Positions 21,029 through 32,930 of a stretch of 64,000 nt of DNA are shown piece after piece. The DNA comes from Apiospora phragmitis (Eukaryota > Ascomycota > Sordariomycetes > Amphisphaeriales > Apiosporaceae): positions 2,790,001 to 2,854,000 of the forward strand of contig JAQQWL010000015.1 in NCBI GenBank assembly GCA_038363925.1. Direction: 5' to 3'. Under the pieces are notes generated by a model that was not told the DNA's origin, made no database searches, and was given only the letters and a program-made list of their open reading frames with translations. Numbering within the stretch: position 1 is the stretch's first letter; the number at the start of each line of letters is the position of its first letter. Made by a program: the position numbers and the translations under genes.

Positions 21029-23360
21029 ATGTCTCCGAACACCACTAACAATCATGGTCCCGGGCCCCAAAACACAGCAACGGGCAGTGGGGAGCAGAAC
21101 AATAATGACCGCAACGGCTGGCAGTTCAATCACAGTACCATCTATGGATGTAAGTCGTCCAAATTCCCGGACGCAGCACTAGCTGTCGATCACTAACACG
21201 GGCAGACCCATTTCACAACCCGCAGAACAAGCTTCCGGACGGAAAAGAGGGTAAGAATTGCCTTATTCACATATCTATTTGCGTTAGGCTATTTAATGCT
21301 AATAACACAGCCTGTCTTCGCTCTCTCGTATTCCATGCTATCCACGCTCGACGCGACAATATCGCTTCTGCCCACCCAGACACGTGCGACTGGCTGTTCC
21401 GCACCTCCGAGTTCCAGGAGTGGAGAAATCCTGCCTCCTTCCCAACCCACAATGGAGTGCTCTGGATCAAGGGCAAGCCGGGCGCGGGCAAGTCGACGCT
21501 AATGAAGCATGTATACCTCCGCTACCAAAACGACTTCTTCCGCGACCACCTCATCGTCGCCTTCTTCTTTAATGCCCGAGGCGAGACGCTCGAGAAGACG
21601 CCCCTCGGCATGTTGCGGTCGATCGTATACCAGCTGCTCCAAAACGACGATGCGCTGTACGAACGCTTCGTCCCTTCCTTCCGCGAGAAGCAGAGGACAA
21701 GCTGGGAAGGGGACTGGCAGTGGCGTCAATCAGAGCTCAAAGAGTTTATCCGCTCGGCTGTCAATCAGCCACTGTCGCGGCCCCTCTTATTTCTCGTCGA
21801 CGCGCTAGACGAATGCGACGAGTCCGAGGTCCGCGAGGTGGTCGAGTTTCTCGAAACGCTGAGCGTCGAGGCCTCTCGGGACGACGTTCCGCTACAGGTC
21901 TGCCTCTCGAGTCGCCATTACCCAAGCATCGGAATGCAGAAAGTCCTCGAATTAGCGGTAGAAAAAAGCCCCGATCACAAAAATGACATCGCCAAATATA
22001 TCGGGAAGAAGCTTCGAATACGAGAGGACGAGATAGAGGCCGCGATTAAGAGGCGGGCCGACGGGGTTTTCTTATGGGTTGTTATTGTCGTATCCCTTCT
22101 TAACAAGGCGTACGACGAAGGGCGGGTCGAAGCGATACGAACGACCTTAAAAGAAGTGCCGAGCAGCCTAGAAGAAATATTCGACACGATTCTGGGCAAG
22201 GACGTTACCGATGCGAGCGAAACAATCCTAGTACTCCAATGGGTCCTCCTTAGCCAGCGACCGCTAAAGCCTCAGGAGCTGTTCGCTGCGGTAGTCAAAA
22301 CAGCTCTTCCCACCATCGAGCTAGTTCAGCGTCGGATCACCACGGCATCAAAGGGCTTGGCTGAGGTACGGATAGGCGAGGCCGACTCGGTACAGTTTAT
22401 CCACCTCTCCGTTAGCGACTTTCTATTTAGACAAAAGAGGCTGCAGATACTGGACCCGACGCTAGGGCCCGAGCCTCTCACGGCCAGTCACGGGCGACTT
22501 TGGGCGCGCTGCTGGTCTAGTCTCCAGCAGGTGGACATGGTATCGACAGATAGGCAGCCGATAGAAAGCTTGATAAGCAAGGACCCTTTTCTAGGCAAAA
22601 AAAAACATCTTTAACCATGCAGAAAGGGCTCTGTCTCAGGACGTAATGGTCGGAAAGAACAGAGAGCCAGAGTACAGGGGAGGTTCCCCCCATTCCTCAG
22701 ACATATCCCCGACAACCGGTATCCAACAGTGGCTACGAAAGTCAAACGGCTGGTTCCAACGGTGGAAAGAGTTTGTTATCGCTACTAATTCGGAAGAAGA
22801 GTTTAAGCTAGAAAGGGGGAGTAAATATAGGACTCGTTTACACTTTAGCAATAAATGGGCTTCCGAAGCTCCTAGGGGCTATGGCAGAAAGGTGTAACGT
22901 CCACGCGCAAGGCGGCAAGTACGGCAATGCGCTACAGGCCGCTTCATATCAAGGAGAGGAAGAGGTCGTTCGGCTGCTCCTCGAGAAGGGCGCCGACGTC
23001 CACGCGCAAGGCGGCTACTTCGGCAATACGCTACAGGCCGCTTCATTCAAAGGAAGCTAAGAGGTCGTTCGGCTGCTCCTCGAAAAAGGCGCCGACGTCC
23101 ACGCGCAAGGCGGCCACTTCGGCAATGCGCTACAGGCTGCGATAAAAAAGGGTAGGGACGAGACCGCGAGGCTCTTTCGTCAGAATGGGGCTGTTCTACG
23201 TGAATTTGAAGAAACGAACATTGTGCTCAATCCGCGCCAAGGGACGGTGCTTCAGGCTACTGAGGCATCTACCTCTCTATATCGAACATCGCTTTGGTGG
23301 GGCTTGTTTTTTCTGTTTACTAGTTGGTTAGTGCTGCGCTTTTTTAGATTAGACGAGTAG
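21029..23360 (+). pseudogene. Sigma-NACHT-ankyrin STAND/NLR receptor, broken by frameshifts and a stop
   Basis: Exons 21029-21149, 21206-21250 and 21311 onward join in phase (GTAAGT/GGCAG and GTAAGA/ACAG introns). Exon 1 is a sigma motif. Exons 2-3 give the conserved linker (PFHNPQNKLPDGKEACLRSL) leading to the NACHT domain, with Walker A GKPGAGKST (residues about 110-118), Walker B LLFLVDALDECDE (about 215-227) and the CLSSRHYP sensor. After the NACHT come three nearly identical 99-bp ankyrin repeats (22896, 22995, 23094), then a C-terminal hydrophobic segment (SLWWGLFFLFTSWLVLRFF). Lesions: an extra A in A9 (22597-22605), an extra base before 22857, and TAA at 23058-23060 in repeat 2. The C-terminal membrane-like segment is unusual for an NLR. 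Sensing by ankyrins, NACHT oligomerisation and sigma templating are family-based inferences. Confidence 0.85.
22896..23192 (+). repeat. Three near-identical 99-bp ankyrin repeats
   Basis: Each unit starts (G/A)ACGTCCACGCGCAAGGCGG and encodes DVHAQGG-x-FGNALQAAS followed by EEVVRLLLEKGA. Starts at 22896, 22995 and 23094 give an exact 33-codon period. Repeat 3 diverges after QAA. Such high internal identity is typical of rapidly evolving fungal NLR repeats. Confidence 0.85.
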
Positions 23361-23700
23361 CTTCTTATAAAGCAGTCGCTTATTATTAATTTTTAAATAT
23401 AGCTTAGTTATTATTAATATATTAAGCTTTTAAGTATTATTTAATTATTAATATATACGCCGTTTTTATTAAGTATAAGCTTATATTTATTTAAATTATT
23501 ATTTTATTTAAAAGTTATTATTTAAAGTTATTAATTAATTTAAAGTCTTATAAAAATATATATTAAATAAAATTCTTAATTATACCGCTTATTTTATATT
23601 AGTAGTAATATAAAACGATTTTTATAATTATATGTAACCTTTTAAACGATCGCTTATCTAGCGTTTCTTAAAGCGTTAATATAAAAGTTCACGAGCGTCT
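23361..23700. repeat. AT-rich RIPed sequence, left edge of block 2
   Basis: Composition shifts to TpA-rich immediately after the sigma-NACHT gene stop. It probably contains the RIPed 3' (TPR or sensor) part of the minus-strand NLR remnant to its right, but no repeat unit is readable. Confidence 0.4.
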
Positions 23701-24694
23701 AGTTCATCTAGTTCTTCAAGTCGGATCACATCACGAGTATCGAATCGGACAGCGGCCTAGTGGTTCCGGGTCGTGAATAAGATAAACCCCTCTCGGCTAA
23801 AAAGTAGGTATAACAGTAACTGGTCGTCTGTGAGTAAAATCATATCATCGGCGTTATCGATAATAAGGAGCCACGGTCCCGCCTCGTCTCGACCTAGATC
23901 TGCCCTCATAAGCGCCTTGACGTCCGTTTTATCGTCTTTAATGCCCTTAACCTCTAGGGCTCGGCCGATCTCTCGGTAGGGGTTCTCGAACATGGTCATG
24001 TTCACCGCCGGCACCTAGAAGACGAAGTAATCGAGATGCGCCTCGCGAACACGGTAGGCCGCTTCGATCGCGACCTGCGTCTTTCCGATGCCGCCGAGAC
24101 CCTCGATAACAGTCCGCTGGCACGCGTTTAGCTGAGCAGTCGGAGGTAACCTTTTTAAAAGCTGGCTCAGGATGCCTTCCCGGCCTATAAAGTTTTTATT
24201 CCGGCTAAACGAGATAAGAAAACGTGGCTTTCGACGAGCTAAGAAGTATTAAATTCTTTATTAATTATAAATTTCTATATCTTATATATTTAGCTTATAG
24301 TTCTCAGGTCTATTTAAATCGCCCGGTACTAGCGGTAAAATAGTAAACAGTAGCTCTTTAATATAGGCTGCCGCTATTAAAGCTGCGTACGGCTCCCACA
24401 TTAGCCCGGCGGCCTCCATCTTGAAGCCTAGGACCCCTCCTAGCTCTTAGCTATACCTGTCGCGCGTCGGCCCGTCCTTTATTACTTGGTTGCTGGACGC
24501 GATCGTGCTAAACAAAAGCACCTGGTCGGCCGTCGCACGGATCTCCCTGTCGAGTACATCGTCCGTGTGGCACTTTGCGCAAATCGCCCCGGCCACATGC
24601 GCCGACGATATATCGTAAAGGGTATCCTGGCCAGGGCCCGGCGACGCGAAGTTCGGCCGATATATAAGCTTAAGTAGATGCGTAAGGACTTCGG
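23700..24694 (-). pseudogene. PNP_UDP/NB-ARC NLR remnant, truncated at its 5' end by a pogo element
   Basis: The minus strand first reads the C-terminal half of a PNP_UDP domain (FASPGPGQDTLYDISSAHV, TIASSNQVIKDGPTRDRYS, ELGGVLGFKMEAAGLM). It then jumps directly to WEPYAALIAAAYIKELL, so the conserved 'RGICDYADSHKNK' segment is deleted. An AT-rich linker with SFSRNKNFIGREGIL leads to an NB-ARC domain with P-loop EGLGGIGKTQVAIEAAYRV and kinase-2-like [16 protein letters not shown] at 24017-24015 replaces Trp before [20 protein letters not shown]. Upstream sequence ends at a pogo-like terminal repeat near 24694, so the first half of the PNP domain is missing. TPR-type repeats expected at the C terminus are not readable. 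Confidence 0.75.
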
Positions 24695-26662
24695 TTTTAC
24701 CACGGTTTAAATAACCACCTTTAAAAACTTCATCTAATAAAGTATAAATTATTTCCGCTATAACGCATTTAATATCTTAAAATTAATCGTAATCCTTATC
24801 TCTAGATACTTCTATATTATTCTAATAAGTACGAGCATTATATCCGGGCTCTCCGTAAATTTTATAGCGCTATATACGCGTCTTAAACGTCCTCTTATAA
24901 CTACTCTTTTAACGCGATTCGTTTTATAACTATTTATTAATATCTTTTTAAAATTATAAGTCTTCTTTAATTTATATACGAAATAATCCTCTATCTTATA
25001 GCCGTTTTTTTTTCGTACGGCGGCGCCGGTTAAGTATCTTATTCGCCTCTCGTAGTGCGGTTACCTCACCTTTTAATAAAGCGAGCCGGTATATAACCTG
25101 CGTTATACCTTTTATAATTTAGTTAAGCCTAGTTAAAATTAATATCGGAGAGTTATTTTAATATTACGCGATTCGATTTTTAACGTACTCGGTTTAAAAT
25201 TAAGCTTTAATTAAGTTATTTAAAGTTTTTAATTCTTAAGATATAAATAAGCCGGAAAAGGTCGCCGGAGGTGTCGACGTACGTAGTTTTATATTTAACT
25301 ATAAAATAATATATTCCAGATTATATAATATAAGTCCTACCCTTTAGAAACCTCTTAAAATATTTAAAACGGTGAAAGTAACTTAGAACACTTTTAAAAA
25401 CGCAGGTAAAAAGTCTTCCTTTAAAATGTGAGTAATATACGCCCGTATAAAACGCTCGATTTCTTTCTCGTATAACCTTTTTAACATATAAAAACAGCCG
25501 ATATTAAAAACTTAGAACTTATATAATAAATAAAGAAATATATAAAGTATAATAATCGAGTCCTCTTTATAATAAAGCTCGAAAGTTATTAAATAATAAC
25601 TCTTATAGCCGTTTAAGACTAATAAGCGATAAATACTTTTCGTACGAAACTTCGTATATTTATTAAAGTATTAAATTTAATCCTCGCTTCTTTTATTCGT
25701 AGTTTAGCCGTTTTTAATAACTGCGATTACTTAATCCTTTAATAATAAGCTATTTTTATACTAGGAAAAGAGGTACGTTTTCCCGGTAAATATAATATAC
25801 GAAGGGATATCGTAACCGTACGATCCGACGCCTTAAATAATTATAACCTATTCTTAGTTCTTTTACTAAACTGCCCTAGGCCTCTCGTATTAATCGGAGG
25901 TTATAACGATTATTTCAGACGAGATTTAACTTATAAAAAAGCCGGTCTCGTCGAAGTTATAGATATCCTCCTTTTAAATCTTATATTTATTAATTATATT
26001 TCGTACGAGGGTAAATTACGCGTAATACGCGTTGGTGTTATAGTGCGTATAAACTAACCACTGAGCCATAAAGCAAAAGCTTTAGAAATGACTCTTCGGG
26101 TTATTTCTGTCTAATTCTACGCCTTAAGTGCTACCCCGCAGGGGACTAACCCGCCGATCGTAACAGTCGGGATCTTTATAAAAAACTCTTTAATAATCGA
26201 TTCTTTAATTAAAACGCGTCCGGAAGTCTAGTTATTATTATACGAAGCTAAAGGCTTAATTAACGCCGACGCGTCTTGCGTCGCGTTAAAAGAATAATTA
26301 GTTCGCTATATCTTTAATACTACTTATCCGGGGAAGAAACGATCGCGAATTTAGTTCGATTATATACAGAATTATTATATTTTCTTCGAAAATAATAAGT
26401 TTTTACGTTAATAATCGTATATTTTATCGTAAAATACCGCCGCGATATCGAAGATATAAAATTATATAAGAGATATTATAAACTTATATTATAAATTAAA
26501 AACTCAATTTAAAATTATTTTAAAGCGTTAATTATATATCGCTTTCTTTTTAATTACTAACTATAATAAAATAGTAAAAAAGAGATAAAATAAACTTAGT
26601 TATTAAAAATTACGAGAAAACAATTAATTAAATCGTGTGATTAATTAAACCGTGGGGTACGT
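24694..26662 (-). mobile_element. pogo/Fot1-type transposon copy C
   Basis: Reverse-complement relative of copies A and B. Transposase homology spans about 24850-26400 (minus). The right end is ...CCGTGGGGTACGT (to 26662) followed by TA. The left end has an imperfect mirror (ACCACGGTTTAAATAACCAC near 24698-24717), so the left boundary is approximate. The element abuts the NLR remnant and probably inserted into its 5' region. Heavy RIP. Confidence 0.7.
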
Positions 26663-26689
26663 TATATTTATACTTAAACTTAATAATAC

Positions 26690-27890
26690 CTCTCGTTATA
26701 AAAAGGCCCCCGCTATTATCGTAAATACCTCGTAATGAGACCTTATTATAAAAATAAATAGCGATAATAATAACGACGGCCTTACCCGGTAAACGTTAAC
26801 TAAACGAATTAAAAAACTCGAATAAAAAAGTACTAATTATTAATACTATTACGCTAAGCTCGAAAAAAACGTAACGAGCTCTTAATTAAAAACACCTTAA
26901 GATAAATACCCTAGCACCTTTTAACGAGATAAGTAAAAACCTCCGCAGATTCTTTATCTAAGCTAAAGCTTATTAATAGTTATATAAAAAAACGTTCTAA
27001 AACGCTACTTAATAAGTTACTTATATTACCTCGTTCTTTAAAAATAAAACACTCGCTTAATTCGAACTTTACTTAAGCGAACTAATAAAAAACGACTAAT
27101 AAGTTAAGCTATACCGCATGAAAATATAACGAATTTTCGAAAACTACGATAATTTCGAATAAACCTTTAAATTACTCTTTTAAAATCTCGACGAAAAACA
27201 ATGAGCGGAACGAGAACTAAAAACTCTTAAATAAAAAAAGTTTAGCCGCTTCCTACACCGCCGAAATCTAACGTATTATAATTTAATTAAATTATAACGA
27301 AACTATAAAAATTATAATATATTATTAAAGATTAAAAAAAACATTAAAAATAAACTTAGCCGGCTTAATACCTTTAATAATTTCCTTTCGTATATAAAGC
27401 TTACTATTAAAATCGATACCCGTATATACGAATAACGCCGCGAGAAGCAAGGCGGATAATAACGGTAAACTAGTCGAATCTAGGCTAACACTAGATAACT
27501 ACGTTAATATTATAACATAATGCTAAGGAATATTACGGCGTATACTTATTATAATAAACTTATAAACTTCGACGCTCCTAACTATATTAAGTACGATAAT
27601 AAATAACGCATTACTTATTATAACTATTAAAAACAAGGGTATTACGCTCGAAAATATCGAACCTCGAAAAAAGATTTCCGGAAAAGTCTCGAATAGATAA
27701 CATATTAATATTACTAAAGTAAAGATCGCCTTTATAATAGCTATTAAAGGTAGCAGCGCTATAATAAAACATAATAGCTTACTTTAAATAGCTTATTATA
27801 ATAACGAGTACGCTTTATACTTAATAAATAAAGAAGGAACCGGATAGTTTTTTAAAGCCTTTAAAAGTAAAAGTAAATATAGTCGAAACT
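26690..27890 (+). mobile_element. RIP-degraded Ty3/gypsy gag fragment
   Basis: The plus-strand frame gives a gag core: FFIQAKAY, then VTYITSFFKNKTLAxFEPYLSE, then ENYDNFE...AERELKTLKQKK, then SRLNTFNNFLSYIKLTIKIDTRIYE-RREKQGG, and a zinc-knuckle-like YYNYQKQGYYARK near 27615-27660 in which Cys codons look converted to Tyr. Homologous minus-strand gag is present at about 38700-39290. The fragment is cut on the right by the LTR element at 27895. Confidence 0.65.
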
Positions 27891-27894
27891 TTAT

Positions 27895-28106
27895 TATTAG
27901 AACAGCAGGAACTAAGGTTTTCTATATTACTTTAAAAAAAGTGCTACGTACCTACGCGTACGAACCCCTTTTTAGTTTTATTAAGAGGGGTATATAATGC
28001 CCCTCGTAGCTCGTATTAAAAATAGATATAAATAATAAAATATAGTAATATAACCTCGATTAAACCCGGAATTTATTTATATATATATACGAAAGCTTAT
28101 TTAATA
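27895..28106 (+). repeat. 5' LTR
   Basis: Starts TATTAGAACAGCAGGAACTA (RIPed TG start) and ends TTTAATA. 212 bp. Confidence 0.7.
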
Positions 28107-30460
28107 TTAATTAATAATTATATAAAGTAATTATAAATTAATAATAATAAAAAGACGGTTTTACGCCCTTATTAATATAAGGGCGACCGTATTAAAGAGC
28201 CCCGAGAATTTCCGCTCGTTAAAGATTCGGAGGAAGAGCCGAACTAAATTAACCGTACGAGGAGAAACCCTTTTTCTAAGTATATATTATAAAGAGGAGA
28301 CTAGGTTCCGAATTATACGCGAAATTAACTAAGCTATATATAATTATATACTTAAATAACTTTATTATACGATTTATAAAGCGATAACCCTTATTAATAT
28401 AAAGTTAATTACGGTCTATTAAACGAGACTAAGCTCGAATATATTAAACTTAAACCGACCGATAACCCTAGACCTCGAACTATTCACGTACGAAAAAATA
28501 GCCTAAAATACCGAGATTTTTTTAATAGTTTAAAAAACGAATATTAACCTCGATTTTTAAAAGCTCGAACCTTTAATAATACTTTTTAAAAAAATATCAC
28601 TCGAATAATTTATACCGTAATTTATATAATACTTCTTAAAATATTATATATTAAAAATAAAAAACAACTCTTTTTAAAAATCGTTTATTATAAAGTTTAA
28701 CAAATAAACCGAGTATTAATACGGTTAAATTAATCGTATATTTTAAAAAAGCTCTATAATTACCTTAAAATAAACGAAGTTAATATCTCGACGATCGGAT
28801 CCTTTAAAGCTAAGCTCGCAAGCCTAGTACTACCGGTCGGCCTTATATACCAACAGGACCGACCGGTAGAACCAGCTCCAGAAACCCGGAAGGAGAATAT
28901 CCCACATCCTTCCCGAGAACAGGCATTCGAACAGCTAACGCTAAAGCGAAAGACACTAGACCCCCGTACGGAGTAATAATCCACGGAACTACGGGAGAAC
29001 CCGAAGGCAAGCCCGGCGTCTAACCCTAAAATCTCAGGTACTCGAGCGTCGTAAAAAATCGTCCTTTTCTTTCTCCGACTCCGGTACCACCGGATTAAAC
29101 CGTATAATTATCGGGCTTAGCGTACTATACGTAATACTATATACCTCCGTTTCGAATTATTTATAATAATAAAACCGACTAGGTTAAAATAGTTATTTTT
29201 TCAAAGATATAAAAGCGAGAAAAGAACTATACCGGCAAGCCGTATAATATCTTTACTAATAAAATACGAATATTTATTAAGATATATAAATAATTAAATA
29301 TATTAAAAAATTAAATATTACGTAATCTTTCCGGATATTCATTTCAGCCGTGCGAAAGAATTCTGTTTAAATTATATCAAACTTAAAAAGAGATAAGACG
29401 AGATATATTACTTTTTCGAATCGCACTTTAATATAACGATAAATTATAAATAATATTTTACGAACTCTATAAAGACTTCGTTCGAATAATTAAAAATAAA
29501 AAATACTAAGAAATAATTAATTAAAGTTTTTAAAATATTATTAAATAAGCTTTAATTAATATAACGAGCCCTCGAAACAGGGTTTTAAAGAGAGATTACC
29601 CTTTATACGTTAGTGATATAAGTATATCGAGGAGTCCTCGAACTCGAGCTAGCCTTTATTTATTAAAAACCGACGTGCGAAGCTTTATTCTCGGACCTTC
29701 GAGTATCGCTAAATACCGTAATAAATGAGAAACTATTAAAATAATATTTAATAAATAAGTCTCGACTAAGTAAAATTTTTAATATATATATAATCGATAA
29801 ACGGTTTATAAATAACCGTATAAAAAGAAATCGACTAACTTAGGATAATAAGTTATCGTAAATTAACCGACCACCTAGATAAGATAAGAACCCACGACTT
29901 ATAAACACGTCTCGACTTAGATTATTATACGAGAATAAGCGGTCTTAATTAAGAACGTGCCGTATTTATTATAAGTAAAGCTATTAATTAATAAATTATA
30001 AAGTTAAAAAAAACTAGCGATTTATTAATTAAATATAATATATATATATATAGTCGCGAAAGTATATATATATAAATATAGTTTATTTTTATATAAGGCT
30101 TCGATAAATTAATAATAAAATGTTATAAAAGAGAAGAATTTAAACAGTATAAAATATTTACGTATAAAAGAATATTTATTTATAAAACTACTTTTACTAA
30201 TCGCTAATAAAGTATAACCTATTTAAATATATAATAAAGCCCCCGCCATTATTATTACTTTCGAACGATTAAAATAATTAGCTAAAGCGGACTTATCACT
30301 TAATTAAATTAACGTTAAGAAGTTATAATATGACCCGTACGGCTTAAGCAGGTACCGAATACCGGATTAGCGCAACCCATTCGTACGAAACCTTTATAAA
30401 AAAAGATTAGTTTTAAAAAAGAAATTAGCGAAGTTTATTATTAAAAATAAAAACTAGTAA

Positions 30461-30667
30461 TATTAAAATAACTAAAACTAAGGCTGTTTATACTACTTTA
30501 AAAGAGGTGCTACGTATTTACGCGTACGAACCCTTTCTTTACTTTATAAAGAAAGGTATATAATACCCCTCGTAACTAGTAGAGTAAATAAATATAAATA
30601 ATAGAATATAATGATATAGTATTAATTAAACCCTTATTTATACGTACGTACGAATTTTTTTTTAATA
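30461..30667 (+). repeat. 3' LTR
   Basis: Starts TATTAAAATAACTAAAACTA and ends TTTAATA. 207 bp, more heavily RIPed than the 5' copy. Confidence 0.65.
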
Positions 30668-32759
30668 ATTATAATCTTAATATTATAATTCGTTAAAACT
30701 TTATATTAAGATAAATTATATTAAGCGTATCTCGAATATTAATTTCGATAATTAAAAAGGTAACGTAGGGATTAATAAATTAATAAAATATATATTATAG
30801 ACGTATATAATTTATACTACTCTTAAATTTAATTAATCGCTTTAATAAATAAGCGTTAAGAAATAAGTAAAACTATATTTATCGTAAGTTAATTACGATA
30901 TTATATATAGCTCACTAATATTTAATAAATAATTAATTAAAATAAAAATAAAACACTTCATATTTAAAGCTAAAGTAACCGCGTAATGCTTTAAATATAA
31001 AACCAGATTAAAACAGTTTTTATTTAAAATAAAAATTAACGATATAATAGTAATATTAACGTGGCCTGGTTAATAATACATAAATAATTAAAAGAGACGA
31101 GTGTTTATATTTAAATAAAGGTAATAGCATGATAAAAATACTAATGTAGCGTTAATTAAATAAACGTTATTAAAATATAAATAGCTTTTATAGAGTAAAG
31201 GAAGTATTTATATTTATAAAGAGTTTATTAATAATTAATTTTTAAATAAACTATAAAATCGTAATAGGAAAATATTATTAAAACGTAAATAAAAATAAAA
31301 TAAATGAGTTAAAAGTCTTTATAATTATTAATAAATATTATAATTCTCGTAATTAAACTTAACGTAGTTTATTACTAAGTCGATTATATTATTAAATCGG
31401 CCACTCTTTTTATATTTTACTACTTTTATATAAATTAATTAAAATTACTCTTTATTAAATTCACTATTTAATTTTATATCCTTTTTATATATTCGTAAAT
31501 TATAACCTATTTCGCCGTAGATATTACAACGCTTTTTACCGGTCGACCTTCGCTTCGACGAACCCCTCGTTCCGTATTTATTAACCGCTAGACGCTTCCT
31601 TTTTGCCTTCTCGTTTTATAGCTTTTAAAATTCCGATATAATAAGGGCGTTTTTAGGTCAAACGCGCGATTTTTTTACTTTTTAACGTTTAAAAAATATT
31701 AAATTAACCTTTTATAAAGGTTATTTTATATAATATTATATATATATTTATTATTACTTAGTTTATAATATTTAAAATTAATATCAAAAAGCTTTTTGAT
31801 AAATAAAAACCTTATATATAATAAAAATAAAGTATTTAATCGTTTATTAAGGGTTAACTAACGTTTAAGGGTTATAAGTACTAACTAGTTTTAAACGCGA
31901 CGAATTAAATATAAACGTTTAAAAATATATATTTAATTTATTAAGCATTTCGTTTAAATAATAAAATATTAAATTAAATACGTTAAATTTAAATTTAATA
32001 TTATTTCTTATAAAATTAAGAAGATATACAGCTTTAAAAGCGATAAGAAACTTTAACTTTATAATATAATTTATTAATACTTTAATAAATAACTCGGTTT
32101 ATTTTAAATAAATATGTTCTAAAAACGAATAAAATATTATATTTAAAAGTTAAAATAAATAAAAAAAAGTAGAAAGGTATAGTAAACGTAATAATACCGT
32201 TATTTTTATATCTTTTAAATTTAACAGAAACGTAGTTTTCGTAGCCGTTTAAAATTAAGAGGTAATAAAAACATTTTATTCGCGTTTTAATATATTTATC
32301 GAAGTATTAAATCTAGTTTAAACTCGTTTCGTTATTAGTTTAATCGTTAAAACTCGGTTTTATTATTTAATCGCCCGGTATATTATATTTACGAAACTAG
32401 TTTATAAGGTAATATTAATTTTATATAATTAAAAATAACGGAATACATTAAGTTTATAAATTAGTATATTTTATAATTACTAATATACTTTACGGTTTAA
32501 TTTTTAACCTTTTTACATTTTCGCGTAACGCTTTATTTTTACCGCGTTCTTCTACTATATTATTATGGTCGGCTTTTTAGAAAAAAGTAACGTTATTTTA
32601 ATATAATAAATGCCTTAAAACGACTTACAGTTAAATATATAATATATAGTTAAAATATACGATATTTTACGAAAAACCCTTTTTAATCATAGGCGCGGTA
32701 TACCTTCAAGATCTAATGTTCGATTATTAATTTAAAAGCTTATTATTTTCGAAAAGAAA
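30668..32759. repeat. Anonymous AT-rich RIPed block
   Basis: No readable domain. A less degraded patch at 31500-31700 has higher GC but no assignable protein on either strand. Confidence 0.45.
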
Positions 32760-32930
32760 ATAATTATAAAGTATATAAATAATTTAAAATCGCGATCGTT
32801 TCTTCCTCGTATAAGTAGCGTTAAAAATATGACGAATCGATTACTTAGCTAACGCGACGCGGGACTATAACGAACGTTATGTAGGTTTTAAAAAACCCTA
32901 GTAAGACGTACTAGTGTTTATGTTAATAAT
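32760..32930 (+). mobile_element. pogo transposase N-terminal fragment (copy D)
   Basis: 32785-32870 (GCGATCGTTTCTTCCTCGTA...ATTACTTAGCTAACGCGACG) matches the HTH-coding start of copies A (about 12300-12370) and B (about 39615-39690). The remainder of the transposase is absent, so it is a truncated copy. Confidence 0.6.

Larger units (their letters stand above)
27895..30667 (+). mobile_element. LTR element of 2.8 kb, same LTR family as the compact element
   Basis: Direct LTRs at 27895-28106 and 30461-30667 match the 208-bp LTR at 5976-6183 with RIP-type changes. The last ~410 bp of the internal part (30050-30460) matches the internal part of the 857-bp element. The remaining internal region has no recognisable pol. 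A GC-richer patch at 28790-29100 is less RIPed but encodes no known domain, and 29330-29600 has a weakly gag-like flavour. Likely a non-autonomous or deleted retrotransposon. Confidence 0.6.

Noticed and set aside
28760..28984. 74-aa ORF inside the LTR element
   Set aside because: A GC-richer patch escapes stops by chance; no domain and no continuation.
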